Shown piece by piece: positions 25,166 through 34,542 of a stretch of DNA of 64,000 nt. The stretch is from positions 39,291 to 103,290 of the forward strand of contig PNON01000001.1 of the NCBI GenBank assembly GCA_013824865.1, read 5' to 3'. Made by a program: the position numbers and the translations under genes. This DNA is from Anaerolinea sp. Its GTDB lineage: Bacteria > Chloroflexota > Anaerolineae > Anaerolineales > Anaerolineaceae. The notes below the pieces were generated by a model. That model ran no database searches, was not told the DNA's origin, and saw nothing but the letters and a program-made list of their open reading frames with translations. The stretch's first letter is position 1; the number at the start of each line of letters is the position of its first letter.

Positions 25166-27376
25166 TTACGGACGGGTCATCCCGGTAACATCACCACCCA
25201 GGTCTTCAATGGCATCATACAGAGCTTGCATAACGTAAACGCCATTATGGATTCCAACACCCGGATCCTTGTAGGAGAAGTGCAGGTTGAAAGCAGCTTC
25301 CACCAAGCGGGGCGAGAAGACATAACGTACCTTGGCGCCTTTGTCATCTTTATCAGCAGCGCCATCTCCGTCTGCATCCGCATAGAAGTATGGGCGGGAG
25401 TCGGTATCGTACATAATACCCACACCCAGGGAGTCGGTGGCATAGGCTTGAATAGCAGCATACAGCTTCTCCTGGAAGCCAGCAACTTCGCCCATCAGAC
25501 CTTCGGTGGTATTGCCATCGCCATCATAATCGACGGCATCACCTGGTGCACGCAGGTCTTCCAATACATCGGTGCCATGGCAGCCTTTGCAGGTTTCGAT
25601 CTTGACTTTCAGAGTATGAACATTGTGGCAGTTGGCACAGGTGGTAAAACCATCCACATGCGTGAACTTGCCAGCATATTCCTTGTCAGGATACTGGAAC
25701 ATTCCGCCAGCATCGGCGCCGAACAAGGTTGCACCGGCGCTAAAGTAGTGAACATTCTGGAAGCTGATAGTTTTATCTGCGGTATCTGCTTCTTTACCAG
25801 CGACAGACAGGGATACAGTCTTGCCGGATTGGCGGCCCTGGTGGCAGGAGAGGCAGATGTTGTTGGGATCAGCGATATTCTTGCCATCAGCATCCTTGGC
25901 GAAACTAACGCTCTTGCCACTTGGGAAAGGTACATTTGCGGTTTCCCGAATGTTAGGCCAGTTGGCAGGATCGTGGCAGGTGTAGCAAGTAAAGCTGTTG
26001 GAGATGGGTTGAGCACCGATACCACTTTGCAGAACTGAACCCGTGGGGGAGATGGACACTGTACCACCGTTCTTCAGGAATTCCGGCAGTCCAGTTGCGC
26101 TGTGGCACTTGGCACAGTTGAATGGAACTTCGCCATCAGCATCCCAATCGCGGAAGGGAAGGCTGGCGCCATCAAAGTGACCGGCATCAGCGCGGGTAAG
26201 GGTGCTTACATCACCGCCCAAATCAGCGATTGAATCGATGAGCAGCTGGACAATGTACTTGTTGCCATGTGCAAAAGCGCCGGGATCTTTAACAGATACC
26301 TGGTAGTTATAGGCAGCTTTCAACAGTCGGGCAGTCCAAGTTGAAAATGCTACATTAGCGCCGTCTTTCTGGTCAATAACGCCATCACCATCGACATCTG
26401 CAAACCAGTAAGGATAGGCGGCGGCATCGTACACAATAGCCGCACCAGCTTTATCCTTGGCATAGGCCTGCATCTGGGCGTAAAGGTTAACCTGGAGACC
26501 TTCGATCTCAAAGGCCATGCCTTCTGCTACATCGCCATCGCCATCATAATCGCCACTTGAGCTGACCATGCGGATATTCTTCAGGTCTTCCGTTTTGGCA
26601 ACGCCTTCGTGGCATACGGAGCACTTATCCACTTTGACTTCAAGAGAGTGACTGTCATGGCAGTCGATACAGGTAGTATAACCATCGATATGGCCAAATT
26701 TCCAATCGTAGGTTTTACCTTCGTATTCATATCCGCCATGAACCTGACTGCCATATAATGTTGCTGCTGCAGCAAAGTAGTGAATATTACGGAAGCCGAA
26801 CCGGACATCTTTACCGGCATCATCTTTGATTGGTGCGACAACAGCATCAATATCTTCGATAGCAAATTTCTCGATCTGAGCGTCAACACTTACTTTGGAC
26901 TCGCGACCCTGGTGGCAGGACATGCATAATGCTTCGCGGCCCAGGTCTTCGATAACAACACCGGATGGGAAGCTTACGGCGGTCATTTCCAGCGAAGTCT
27001 CATTGTGGCAAGCAGTGCAATTGATTCCCTGGGCATTCGCAGCAGGTACTGCTGTTTCAACAGTGCCTTTAGCCTGGAATTCGATGAATCCATCTGCACT
27101 GTGGCATTTAGCGCAAGTAACCGGCACTTTAGCAGGGTCGCTCGCGTCCCAATGACGGAAGACTTCACTTTCCACAGCGTTGTGGCCGGATGCAGCCCAC
27201 ATCTCGGCGAATGGTACTTCTGGGGAGGCAGGAGCTTCTGCTACAGGTACCTCCACTACGGGCACCTCAGCAACGGGTGCTTCTGCGGTTGGCGCAACTG
27301 CGGGTGTGCAGGCGGCAACAACCATGGCTAAGCCCAGTATCAATCCTACTATTAATAATGTTCTCTTCATTGACAT
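25166..27376 (-). CDS. decaheme c-type cytochrome lipoprotein with internal duplication (2 x 5 CXXCH)
   Basis: Lipobox LGLAMVVAACTP; CAKCH CTACH CMSCH CIDCH CSVCH / CAKCH CYTCH CLSCH CANCH CKGCH; halves align across their length. Confidence 0.88.
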   Translation of the reverse strand: MSMKRTLLIVGLILGLAMVVAACTPAVAPTAEAPVAEVPVVEVPVAEAPASPEVPFAEMWAASGHNAVESEVFRHWDASDPAKVPVTCAKCHSADGFIEFQAKGTVETAVPAANAQGINCTACHNETSLEMTAVSFPSGVVIEDLGREALCMSCHQGRESKVSVDAQIEKFAIEDIDAVVAPIKDDAGKDVRFGFRNIHYFAAAATLYGSQVHGGYEYEGKTYDWKFGHIDGYTTCIDCHDSHSLEVKVDKCSVCHEGVAKTEDLKNIRMVSSSGDYDGDGDVAEGMAFEIEGLQVNLYAQMQAYAKDKAGAAIVYDAAAYPYWFADVDGDGVIDQKDGANVAFSTWTARLLKAAYNYQVSVKDPGAFAHGNKYIVQLLIDSIADLGGDVSTLTRADAGHFDGASLPFRDWDADGEVPFNCAKCHSATGLPEFLKNGGTVSISPTGSVLQSGIGAQPISNSFTCYTCHDPANWPNIRETANVPFPSGKSVSFAKDADGKNIADPNNICLSCHQGRQSGKTVSLSVAGKEADTADKTISFQNVHYFSAGATLFGADAGGMFQYPDKEYAGKFTHVDGFTTCANCHNVHTLKVKIETCKGCHGTDVLEDLRAPGDAVDYDGDGNTTEGLMGEVAGFQEKLYAAIQAYATDSLGVGIMYDTDSRPYFYADADGDGAADKDDKGAKVRYVFSPRLVEAAFNLHFSYKDPGVGIHNGVYVMQALYDAIEDLGGDVTGMTRP

Positions 27377-27729
27377 TTACATTCTCCTAAATAAGATTAT
27401 TAATAAAGTTGCTGGGAGAAACCGTATTCTCTAGGTGACCACCTCCTTCAGTGTGAAATATAAAACGAAATTACTAGACTGATAAATTATAGCCAGTTAC
27501 AAAGATTAATACAACATTAAAACCCCTATTTGTGGAAGATAGTTACTTTTTTAATATGCTAAGAGGAAGAATCACAAAGATGGATACCAGCCAAAAATGA
27601 ATGCGATAATAATGGTAAAATAAGGCGGAAATAATATCGTTTTCACCTTATTTTAATGCTGGTGTGACAAGATGAAGTCTGAGCAATAGTTTATGCAAAT
27701 ATTCTGGATTTAATATATAGGAGTGTGGA

Positions 27730-28206
27730 ATGCAGCGAAAATTCATCATTGGCGGGATTCTCATCCTGGCAGCCATTGTTTACCTGATTATTTCATCATC
27801 CCAGGCCAATGCGCAATATTTTTTGACGGTGGAAGAATTGGAAGCAAAAAAGCAGGAGATGTCCGGGCGTGAGTTACGAATTTCTGGCGCAGTGATTGGT
27901 GATTCGATCCAGTTTGATCCTAAAACCCTGGCTCTGTCTTTTGATATCGTCCATATCCCTGGTGACAACACGGAAATTGAAAAACTGGGCGGACTGGCGG
28001 AAGTTCTGCACCAAGCGGTAGTGGATACTTCCCGTCCACGACTGCAGGTTGTTTATAATGGTCCCAGGCCAGACTTGCTTAAAAATGAAGCTCAAGCCAT
28101 CATCACCGGGACACTCGATGAAGCCGGGGTTTTCCATGCAGAAGAACTGTTGCTAAAATGCCCAACCCGTTATGATGAAGCCGTACCCGCACAGGTGGAG
28201 AATTGA
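27730..28206 (+). CDS. ccmE: cytochrome c maturation protein CcmE (Cys-type, CXXXY)
   Basis: KFIIGGILILAAIVYLI, LRISGAVIGDSIQFDP, ARPDLLKNEAQAIITGTLDEAGVFHAEELLLKCPTRYDE. Confidence 0.88.
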   Translation: MQRKFIIGGILILAAIVYLIISSSQANAQYFLTVEELEAKKQEMSGRELRISGAVIGDSIQFDPKTLALSFDIVHIPGDNTEIEKLGGLAEVLHQAVVDTSRPRLQVVYNGPRPDLLKNEAQAIITGTLDEAGVFHAEELLLKCPTRYDEAVPAQVEN

Positions 28207-28298
28207 TCCTTGCCTGCGTCAAGATACTTACTCTGGAATAGCAGCCGTGAAAACGACTGCTATCCTTTTGATTAAAGAAACAGAACACTGGAGTTCTT

Positions 28299-30317
28299 AT
28301 GACTGTTGAGTTAGGTTTTGGAGTGCTCGTCCTCACGCTGATTGTAACGCTGTATGGAGTAGTGGCTGCCATTATTGGAGTCAGCCGTAAAGACCAACGC
28401 TGGATTGATTCTGCCAGGTATGCTTCGCTGCTCATTTTTCCATTGCTCACCCTGGTGGTTATCGCCATACTCTACCTGATCGTCACCGGGCATTACGAGG
28501 TGGCATATGTTTATTCCGTTTCCAGCAATGCCACGCCACTCTACTTGAAGCTAACTGCATTGTGGGGCGGTCAGGCAGGTTCGTTGATCTTCTGGAGCTG
28601 GTTGATGTCTGCCTTCACCTCTGCGGTGATGCTGCGCAAATGGAATCGGGACCGTGAATTTTTACCGTGGGTGATCGTGGTGACCTTAGTTACCCTGGTG
28701 TTCTTCCTTGTCATGTCCATTTTTTTTGAAAACCCCTTCAACCGCTTCTGGGCTACCCCCATGGGTGATCGGATTGAAGCGATGTTCCCCCCGGCTGGAT
28801 CAGACCTGTTATTACCAGCTGACGGGCGTGGTCTCAACCCGCTGCTGAGACATCCGGGTATGATCATTCACCCACCCATGCTTTACCTGGGTTTTGTCTC
28901 ATTTGTTATTCCATTTGCGTTTGCCATTGCAGCGCTCATCACCGGAAGAACCGATGACCGTTGGATCCGCATCACCCGCCGCTGGACGCTGGTAGCCTGG
29001 TTGTTTCTGACGATCGGTCTAGTGCTGGGGATGCGCTGGGCGTATGATGTATTGGGGTGGGGGGGGTACTGGGGTTGGGATCCGGTGGAGATTGCTGCCT
29101 TAATGCCCTGGCTGACCGGTACCGCGCTGCTACATTCGGTGATGATACAGGAAAAGCGCGGTATGTTCAAGCAGTGGAATATGCTGCTGGTCATCCTGAC
29201 TTACGACCTGGTGATCTACGGCACCTTTCTGACCCGTTCAGGGGTGCTCTCATCGGTACATGCCTTCGCGCAGAGCGCGATTGGTCCGCTATTCTTTGCA
29301 TTTATCTCGCTGACTTTGATCGTCTCTATCTGGCTTTTACTGCTGCGCTGGAAGAGTCTGCGTTCCGAAGGGCAACTACAGTCACTGCTCTCGCGTGAAA
29401 CGCTGTTTCTGGTGAACAACCTGCTCTTCCTGGGGCTTTTTATAGAATGTTTCTGGGGAGTGAATTTCCCGCTGCTTTCGGAACTGGTGACCGGGCAAAA
29501 GGTAACTTTTGGCCCAGCCTGGTACATCCGTGCCACAGGGCCGTTGTGGGGCGGGCTGTTGCTTCTGATGGGAATTGCCCCGCTATCTGCCTGGCAAATT
29601 TCCACATATAAAACATTGGGCAAAGCATTCTGGAAACCCTTTATTTTCTCACTCCTGGCAGTCGCGGCTGCTCTGGCACTCAAGGTGCGGGAGGCTGGGG
29701 CGCTCATTGGTTTCTGGTTGGTGGCGCTGGCATTCGCGGTTACATTGTATGAGTACTGGCGCGGAATCCGCGCGCGCCACAACAGCACAGGCGAGAACTG
29801 GCTGAAATCCATCTGGCACCTGACTGGAAAAAACCGCCGGCGCTATGGTGGTTACATCATCCATCTCGGGGTCATCCTGATGGCGATTGGCGTCATCGGT
29901 ATCGAAGCCTTCCAGACGCAAACTCAGGGGGCATTGACTCCCGGTCAGAGCCTGGAATTGGGAGACTATTCAGTGAAATATCAGTCACTGGCAGAATGGG
30001 ACACCAGGGACGGCAAGAATATTACCCGCGCAGTGATGGAAGTAAGCAAGAATGGCAGAGTGCTTCAGGAAGTTTATCCAAGGCGGGATTATTATTATGA
30101 TTCACAGCAACCCATGACTATTCCAGGTTTGCGCAGCACGATGGTGGACGATATCTATGTTATCCTTGTGGACTGGGAGCCAATTTCTTCCAGACAGGCG
30201 ACATTTAAGGTCTTTCACAATCCGCTGGTGAACTGGTTATGGGTGGGAACCATTGTTTTGATACTTGGTTCTATCATCGCTGTTTGGCCATCCACCGAGA
30301 GAGAACCTGCGAAATAG
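28299..30317 (+). CDS. ccmF: cytochrome c heme lyase CcmF
   Basis: LTALWGGQAGSLIFWSWLMSAFT, LNPLLRHPGMIIHPPMLYLGFV, WAYDVLGWGGYWGWDPVEIAALMPWLTGTALLHS, FLTRSGVLSSVHAF. Confidence 0.95.
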   Translation: MTVELGFGVLVLTLIVTLYGVVAAIIGVSRKDQRWIDSARYASLLIFPLLTLVVIAILYLIVTGHYEVAYVYSVSSNATPLYLKLTALWGGQAGSLIFWSWLMSAFTSAVMLRKWNRDREFLPWVIVVTLVTLVFFLVMSIFFENPFNRFWATPMGDRIEAMFPPAGSDLLLPADGRGLNPLLRHPGMIIHPPMLYLGFVSFVIPFAFAIAALITGRTDDRWIRITRRWTLVAWLFLTIGLVLGMRWAYDVLGWGGYWGWDPVEIAALMPWLTGTALLHSVMIQEKRGMFKQWNMLLVILTYDLVIYGTFLTRSGVLSSVHAFAQSAIGPLFFAFISLTLIVSIWLLLLRWKSLRSEGQLQSLLSRETLFLVNNLLFLGLFIECFWGVNFPLLSELVTGQKVTFGPAWYIRATGPLWGGLLLLMGIAPLSAWQISTYKTLGKAFWKPFIFSLLAVAAALALKVREAGALIGFWLVALAFAVTLYEYWRGIRARHNSTGENWLKSIWHLTGKNRRRYGGYIIHLGVILMAIGVIGIEAFQTQTQGALTPGQSLELGDYSVKYQSLAEWDTRDGKNITRAVMEVSKNGRVLQEVYPRRDYYYDSQQPMTIPGLRSTMVDDIYVILVDWEPISSRQATFKVFHNPLVNWLWVGTIVLILGSIIAVWPSTEREPAK

Positions 30318-30327
30318 GAGCTGAATA

Positions 30328-30819
30328 ATGGCAAAGAAAGCGTTTGTATTCGTTTTGCTGGCTGTGACCTTTTTCGCCAATCTACAGACAGCGGCAGTTT
30401 TTGCGCAGGAAAAGACACCTGTAACTGATGATGACGTGAACGAGGTAGCGCGGCAGTTGTATTGCCCGGTATGCGAGAATATTTCGCTGGATGTCTGTCC
30501 GACCCAGGCTTGCGAACAATGGCGCAGTCTGATCCGTGAAAAGCTGGAGGCGGGCTGGACGACAGAGCAGATTAATAGCTATTTCGCGACGCAATATGGT
30601 GACCGTGTTCTGGCAGAACCGCCCAAAAAAGGAATTAACTGGCTGGTTTATATTTTACCGCCGGCGATGATCATCGCGGGGGCTGTACTTCTCGCCCGGA
30701 CCATTACAAGGCTGCGAGCACCGAAGAAAAATATTGCATCAGTTTCACGAACTGCCGACACCTCAGGAGATAAATACCTCACCCGGGTGGAAGAAGAATT
30801 GAAGAAACGGAAAGGATAG
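30328..30819 (+). CDS. ccmH: cytochrome c maturation protein CcmH-like
   Basis: VNEVARQLYCPVCENISLDVCPTQACEQWRSLIREKLEAGWTTEQINSYFATQYGDRVLAEPPKKGINWLVYILPP. Confidence 0.9.
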   Translation: MAKKAFVFVLLAVTFFANLQTAAVFAQEKTPVTDDDVNEVARQLYCPVCENISLDVCPTQACEQWRSLIREKLEAGWTTEQINSYFATQYGDRVLAEPPKKGINWLVYILPPAMIIAGAVLLARTITRLRAPKKNIASVSRTADTSGDKYLTRVEEELKKRKG

Positions 30820-30822
30820 TAG

Positions 30823-31392
30823 ATGACGCAACCTTCCCCGATTGAGCCACTTGAAATAGAGAGTAAATCCAGCGCGCCAACTGCTGTTTTTGTCTTTGTT
30901 GGTGTCATTCTGCTGGCTTTTCTGGGTTTTCTGTATATGGGACTGCAGCGCAGTCAGCAAGGACCGGTAAAGGTCGGCGACCCCATGCCCCCCATCGTGT
31001 TGACCACTTTTGATGGCGACCCAATTGACACATCAGCAGAAAAAGGGAAAGTCGTCCTGGTCAATTTTTGGGCTTCATGGTGCAAACCATGTGAAAGTGA
31101 AGCTGCTGCCTTGCAGGAAGCCTGGGAATACTATCAACCGGGGGGGCAGGTGCTGTTTATTGGCGTGGACTATGTAGATACCGAGCCGGAAGCTTTGGAA
31201 TCGCTAGAGAAGTACAGCATAACATACCCCAATGGACCGGATCTGGGGACAAAGATCTCACAGATGTTCCGCATCACTGGAGTCCCGGAAACCTTTATCA
31301 TTGACCGGGATGGTAACCTGGCTTACATCCAGATCGGTCCGTTCGGCTCCACCGATCAAATCAAATCCCTGATCGACCCCTTACTGCAATAG
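30823..31392 (+). CDS. thioredoxin-like protein CcmG/DsbE/TlpA
   Basis: VNFWASWCKPCESEAAALQEAWEYY...FRITGVPETFIIDRDGNL. Confidence 0.9.
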   Translation: MTQPSPIEPLEIESKSSAPTAVFVFVGVILLAFLGFLYMGLQRSQQGPVKVGDPMPPIVLTTFDGDPIDTSAEKGKVVLVNFWASWCKPCESEAAALQEAWEYYQPGGQVLFIGVDYVDTEPEALESLEKYSITYPNGPDLGTKISQMFRITGVPETFIIDRDGNLAYIQIGPFGSTDQIKSLIDPLLQ

Positions 31393-31425
31393 TTTCTAAA
31401 TTCTACATGAAAGGCAATAAGCATT

Positions 31426-31932
31426 ATGGATATCACATCAGTCTTGTTGATCCTCACGGTGGCTTTGCTCGCCACGGCTTTCATTTTCCGGCCTTTCATC
31501 AGTAGAAAAAATTGGAAAACCAGCAAAAATGAGAACCCGGAGCATGTGAACAAAGATCATGATTATTCGTCATTATTGGCTGAAAAAGAACGCATCCTTT
31601 CAGCTATCGAGGAGTTGGATTTCGACAATAAGTTAAACAAAGTACCTGAAGACCTATACCCTATCCAACGTGCTGAGTTCATGAATCGTGCTGCTGAAGT
31701 ATTGAAAGCGCTGGATGAGATGGGTGTGGGTCGGGATGAAACTGTAGGAATGACAGCCAGCAAATACAGTCCTGACAATGGTGAGTATGACGAAGTGGAA
31801 GCTTTGATTGCCAAGCGACGTGGTGAAGTCAAGGTGAAAGGGAAAAGCTTTTGCCCGCATTGCGGTCAGCCAGCTCAGGCTTCTGACCGGTTCTGTCCAA
31901 AATGCGGCAAACTTGTTCGATCATCAGCCTGA
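31426..31932 (+). CDS. membrane-anchored zinc-ribbon protein in ccm operon (CcmI-like N-terminus)
   Basis: N-terminal TM, LLAEKERILSAIEELDFDNKLNKVPEDLY, C-terminal FCPHCGQPAQASDRFCPKCGKLV. Confidence 0.75.
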   Translation: MDITSVLLILTVALLATAFIFRPFISRKNWKTSKNENPEHVNKDHDYSSLLAEKERILSAIEELDFDNKLNKVPEDLYPIQRAEFMNRAAEVLKALDEMGVGRDETVGMTASKYSPDNGEYDEVEALIAKRRGEVKVKGKSFCPHCGQPAQASDRFCPKCGKLVRSSA

Positions 31933-31954
31933 AACAGGGATCTATAAGGAAAGT

Positions 31955-33844
31955 ATGAAGAAACTCACATCTATCATTTTCATTACCTTGTTGGTTTTAC
32001 TGACAGGCTGCAATACCTCTCTGGCTGGGGATATCAAACCCCCCGCTGATTACACGCCCCCAGCAGTGCTGCCCCCAGCAGCGACCGCAGTCGTTTATCC
32101 CCTCGTTCCGCCCGACCCTGTGGCTGGTGAGACAGTGTATGCTGAGTACTGCGCTTCCTGTCATGGTGAAAAGGGCAACGGAGTCGGGCAGAAGGCAGGC
32201 AATTCCGCTAGCTCTCCAGCGGCGCTTGCCCATCCCGAGACTTTGCGCAATGCCATCCCGCAGGACTGGTTTGCGGTGATCAAGGATGGCAGCGGATCCA
32301 TGCCAGGTTTTGCTACCAAACTGGATGACCGGGCTAACTGGAATGTGGTAGCTTATTTGCTTTCGATGGAAAATACGCTGGAACAGATGAGCATTGGCGC
32401 AGAAATCTTCTATGCAGTTTGCAGCCAGTGCCACGGAGTGGGAGGCAATGGGAATGGTAAGCGGGCAACAACGCTGGCTGTGACACCGGCAGATTTTACC
32501 GACCTGAGCTTGATGTCAGCCATCTCCAACCAGGGTATGGAGGATATCCTTTCCGGTGGTATCGGAGAAGCAATGCCAGCTTTTGGAAATATGTTATCGG
32601 AAGATGAAAGGTGGGCTGCGATCGGCTATATCCGTTCGCTTTCGTTTGCTCCGGTCGCAATGGCGAATGATTCCACAGTTGTGGATGACACACCAGACCC
32701 TGATGCACCTATTAATGTCGAGGTCACACCGATCTTGGAAACTACCCCCGTGGTTAAGCTTGTGACCATTACCGGCAGGATTATTAATGACTCCAGCAAC
32801 ACAGGCTCAAGTGGTTTGAAAGTGACCTTGCTGATTTTTGATAATATGCAGCAATCCTCATCTCTTGATACCATCGCAGATAAGAATGGTGAATTCAGGT
32901 TTGAAGGTGTTGAAATGCCGACTGGCCGCATTTTCATTGCATCGGTGGATTATGGCGGACAATCCTTCTCTTCTCAACCTTCGATGCATCCTGGTGTGGT
33001 GGTGGATGAGACTCAGACTGAACTGGACCTGCCTGTGCACATTTATGACGCCACGACCGATGTCAGTGTGGTCTCTGCTGACCGGCTGCACATCTTCATG
33101 GATTTCCGATCACCAGGTATTGTGCAGGTGGTCGCGTTATACCTGATCTCCAACCATTCCGACCAGGTAGTGACTGCATCAACTCCTGGCGAAGGTGTAT
33201 TGGAATTCAAATTGCCAGAAGGAGCAGCCAACTTGCAGTTTCAGGATAGTGAGTTAGGAGGGCGGTATATTGCGACTGAGCAAGGGTTTGCAGATACCGC
33301 TCCGGTGATGCCAGGTGAGGCATCGCACCAGGTACTGTTTATGTTCGACCTGCCTTATACTTCACGACTGAAATTAAGCATGCCAGTCTCAATTAACATC
33401 GAATCCATTAACGTAATGATCCCGGTGGGTAATATCAAACTAAAAAGCAGTCAACTGGAGGATGCAGGCATGCGGGAAAACCAGGGAATGAGCTTTAATC
33501 TGTTCACTGGCGGGGCAGTAGCTGCTGGCGGAAGCCTGGAAATAACCGTAACAGGGAAATCTGGTACTCAGAACACAACAGATTCACAGGGTAAGGTGAA
33601 TCCGATCCTGCTCGGTCCGGGAATATTCCTCCTCGCGGCATGTGGTGTGGGACTGTATTTCTATCAACAGGGGAAAAAACCTGTCGCAGAAGGTGAGATG
33701 GCAGATACAAACCTGAAAGATAAAGAGTCCGTGATGGACGCCATCATTGCCCTTGATCTCCTACATAATGAGGGTAAGATAATGAATGGCGTGTACCAAA
33801 TCAGGCGTGAAGAATTAAAGAATAAACTTAAGGGCATGATGTGA
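31955..33844 (+). CDS. di-heme c-type cytochrome lipoprotein with C-terminal membrane segment
   Basis: LLTGCNTSLAGDIKPPADYTPP; CASCHGEKGNGVG and CSQCHGVGGNGNGKRAT; C-terminal TM and EGKIMNGVYQIRREELKNKLKG tail. Confidence 0.85.
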   Translation: MKKLTSIIFITLLVLLTGCNTSLAGDIKPPADYTPPAVLPPAATAVVYPLVPPDPVAGETVYAEYCASCHGEKGNGVGQKAGNSASSPAALAHPETLRNAIPQDWFAVIKDGSGSMPGFATKLDDRANWNVVAYLLSMENTLEQMSIGAEIFYAVCSQCHGVGGNGNGKRATTLAVTPADFTDLSLMSAISNQGMEDILSGGIGEAMPAFGNMLSEDERWAAIGYIRSLSFAPVAMANDSTVVDDTPDPDAPINVEVTPILETTPVVKLVTITGRIINDSSNTGSSGLKVTLLIFDNMQQSSSLDTIADKNGEFRFEGVEMPTGRIFIASVDYGGQSFSSQPSMHPGVVVDETQTELDLPVHIYDATTDVSVVSADRLHIFMDFRSPGIVQVVALYLISNHSDQVVTASTPGEGVLEFKLPEGAANLQFQDSELGGRYIATEQGFADTAPVMPGEASHQVLFMFDLPYTSRLKLSMPVSINIESINVMIPVGNIKLKSSQLEDAGMRENQGMSFNLFTGGAVAAGGSLEITVTGKSGTQNTTDSQGKVNPILLGPGIFLLAACGVGLYFYQQGKKPVAEGEMADTNLKDKESVMDAIIALDLLHNEGKIMNGVYQIRREELKNKLKGMM

Positions 33845-34542
33845 TCCAGGTTCAGGGGCTGATCAAACGTTTCGGACCCAAGACTATCCTTAACAAGCTT
33901 TCACTTGAGGTCAAGGATGGCGAGTTCGTCGCGTTGATTGGTCCAAACGGGGCAGGGAAGACCACCCTGCTGCGCATTCTCTGTTCCCTTTCCAAACCTT
34001 CCCTTGGAGTGGTGAGCGTGGCGGGTTTCAAATTACCGGGACAGGCTGCCAGTGTTCGACAACGATTGGGGGTGGTCTCTCATATGCCGCTTTTATATGG
34101 CGACCTGACAGCTGCAGAAAACCTGGTTTTTTACGGGCGATTGTATTGTGTGCCGAATCTGGCAAGCAGGGTGGAGCAGGTGTTGGAACTGGTGGGCTTA
34201 TCAAACCGCTGTGGAGACCTGGTGCGCACCTTCTCGCGCGGGATGCAACAACGGCTGGCGATTGGCCGGGCAGTTTTACATGACCCGGAAGTGCTGCTGT
34301 TGGATGAGCCGCATACCGGCCTGGATCAAGATGCCTGCGACATGCTGGACAGGGTGTTGCGGGATGTCGCTGTTCAGGGGCGGACAGTGCTCATGACTTC
34401 GCATGATTTTTTGCGGGTGCAAAATCTGGCTACCCGTTTTGATGTGCTGACTAAGGGCAGGATCGTAGCTTCCACGGAAAGTGCTGATCTCTCTCAAGAC
34501 GGACTGCAGGCTTTTTACCGCCAAGCGCTGGAGCAGGTATGA
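33841..34542 (+). CDS. ccmA: heme ABC exporter ATP-binding protein CcmA
   Basis: Walker A GPNGAGKTTLLRIL, FSRGMQQRLAIGRAVLHDPEVLLLDEPHTGLD; GTG start overlaps upstream stop. Confidence 0.92.
   Translation: MIQVQGLIKRFGPKTILNKLSLEVKDGEFVALIGPNGAGKTTLLRILCSLSKPSLGVVSVAGFKLPGQAASVRQRLGVVSHMPLLYGDLTAAENLVFYGRLYCVPNLASRVEQVLELVGLSNRCGDLVRTFSRGMQQRLAIGRAVLHDPEVLLLDEPHTGLDQDACDMLDRVLRDVAVQGRTVLMTSHDFLRVQNLATRFDVLTKGRIVASTESADLSQDGLQAFYRQALEQV

Noticed and set aside
25226-26038. Plus-strand ORF of 270 aa
   Set aside because: Antisense to the decaheme cytochrome gene whose heme motifs are unambiguous.
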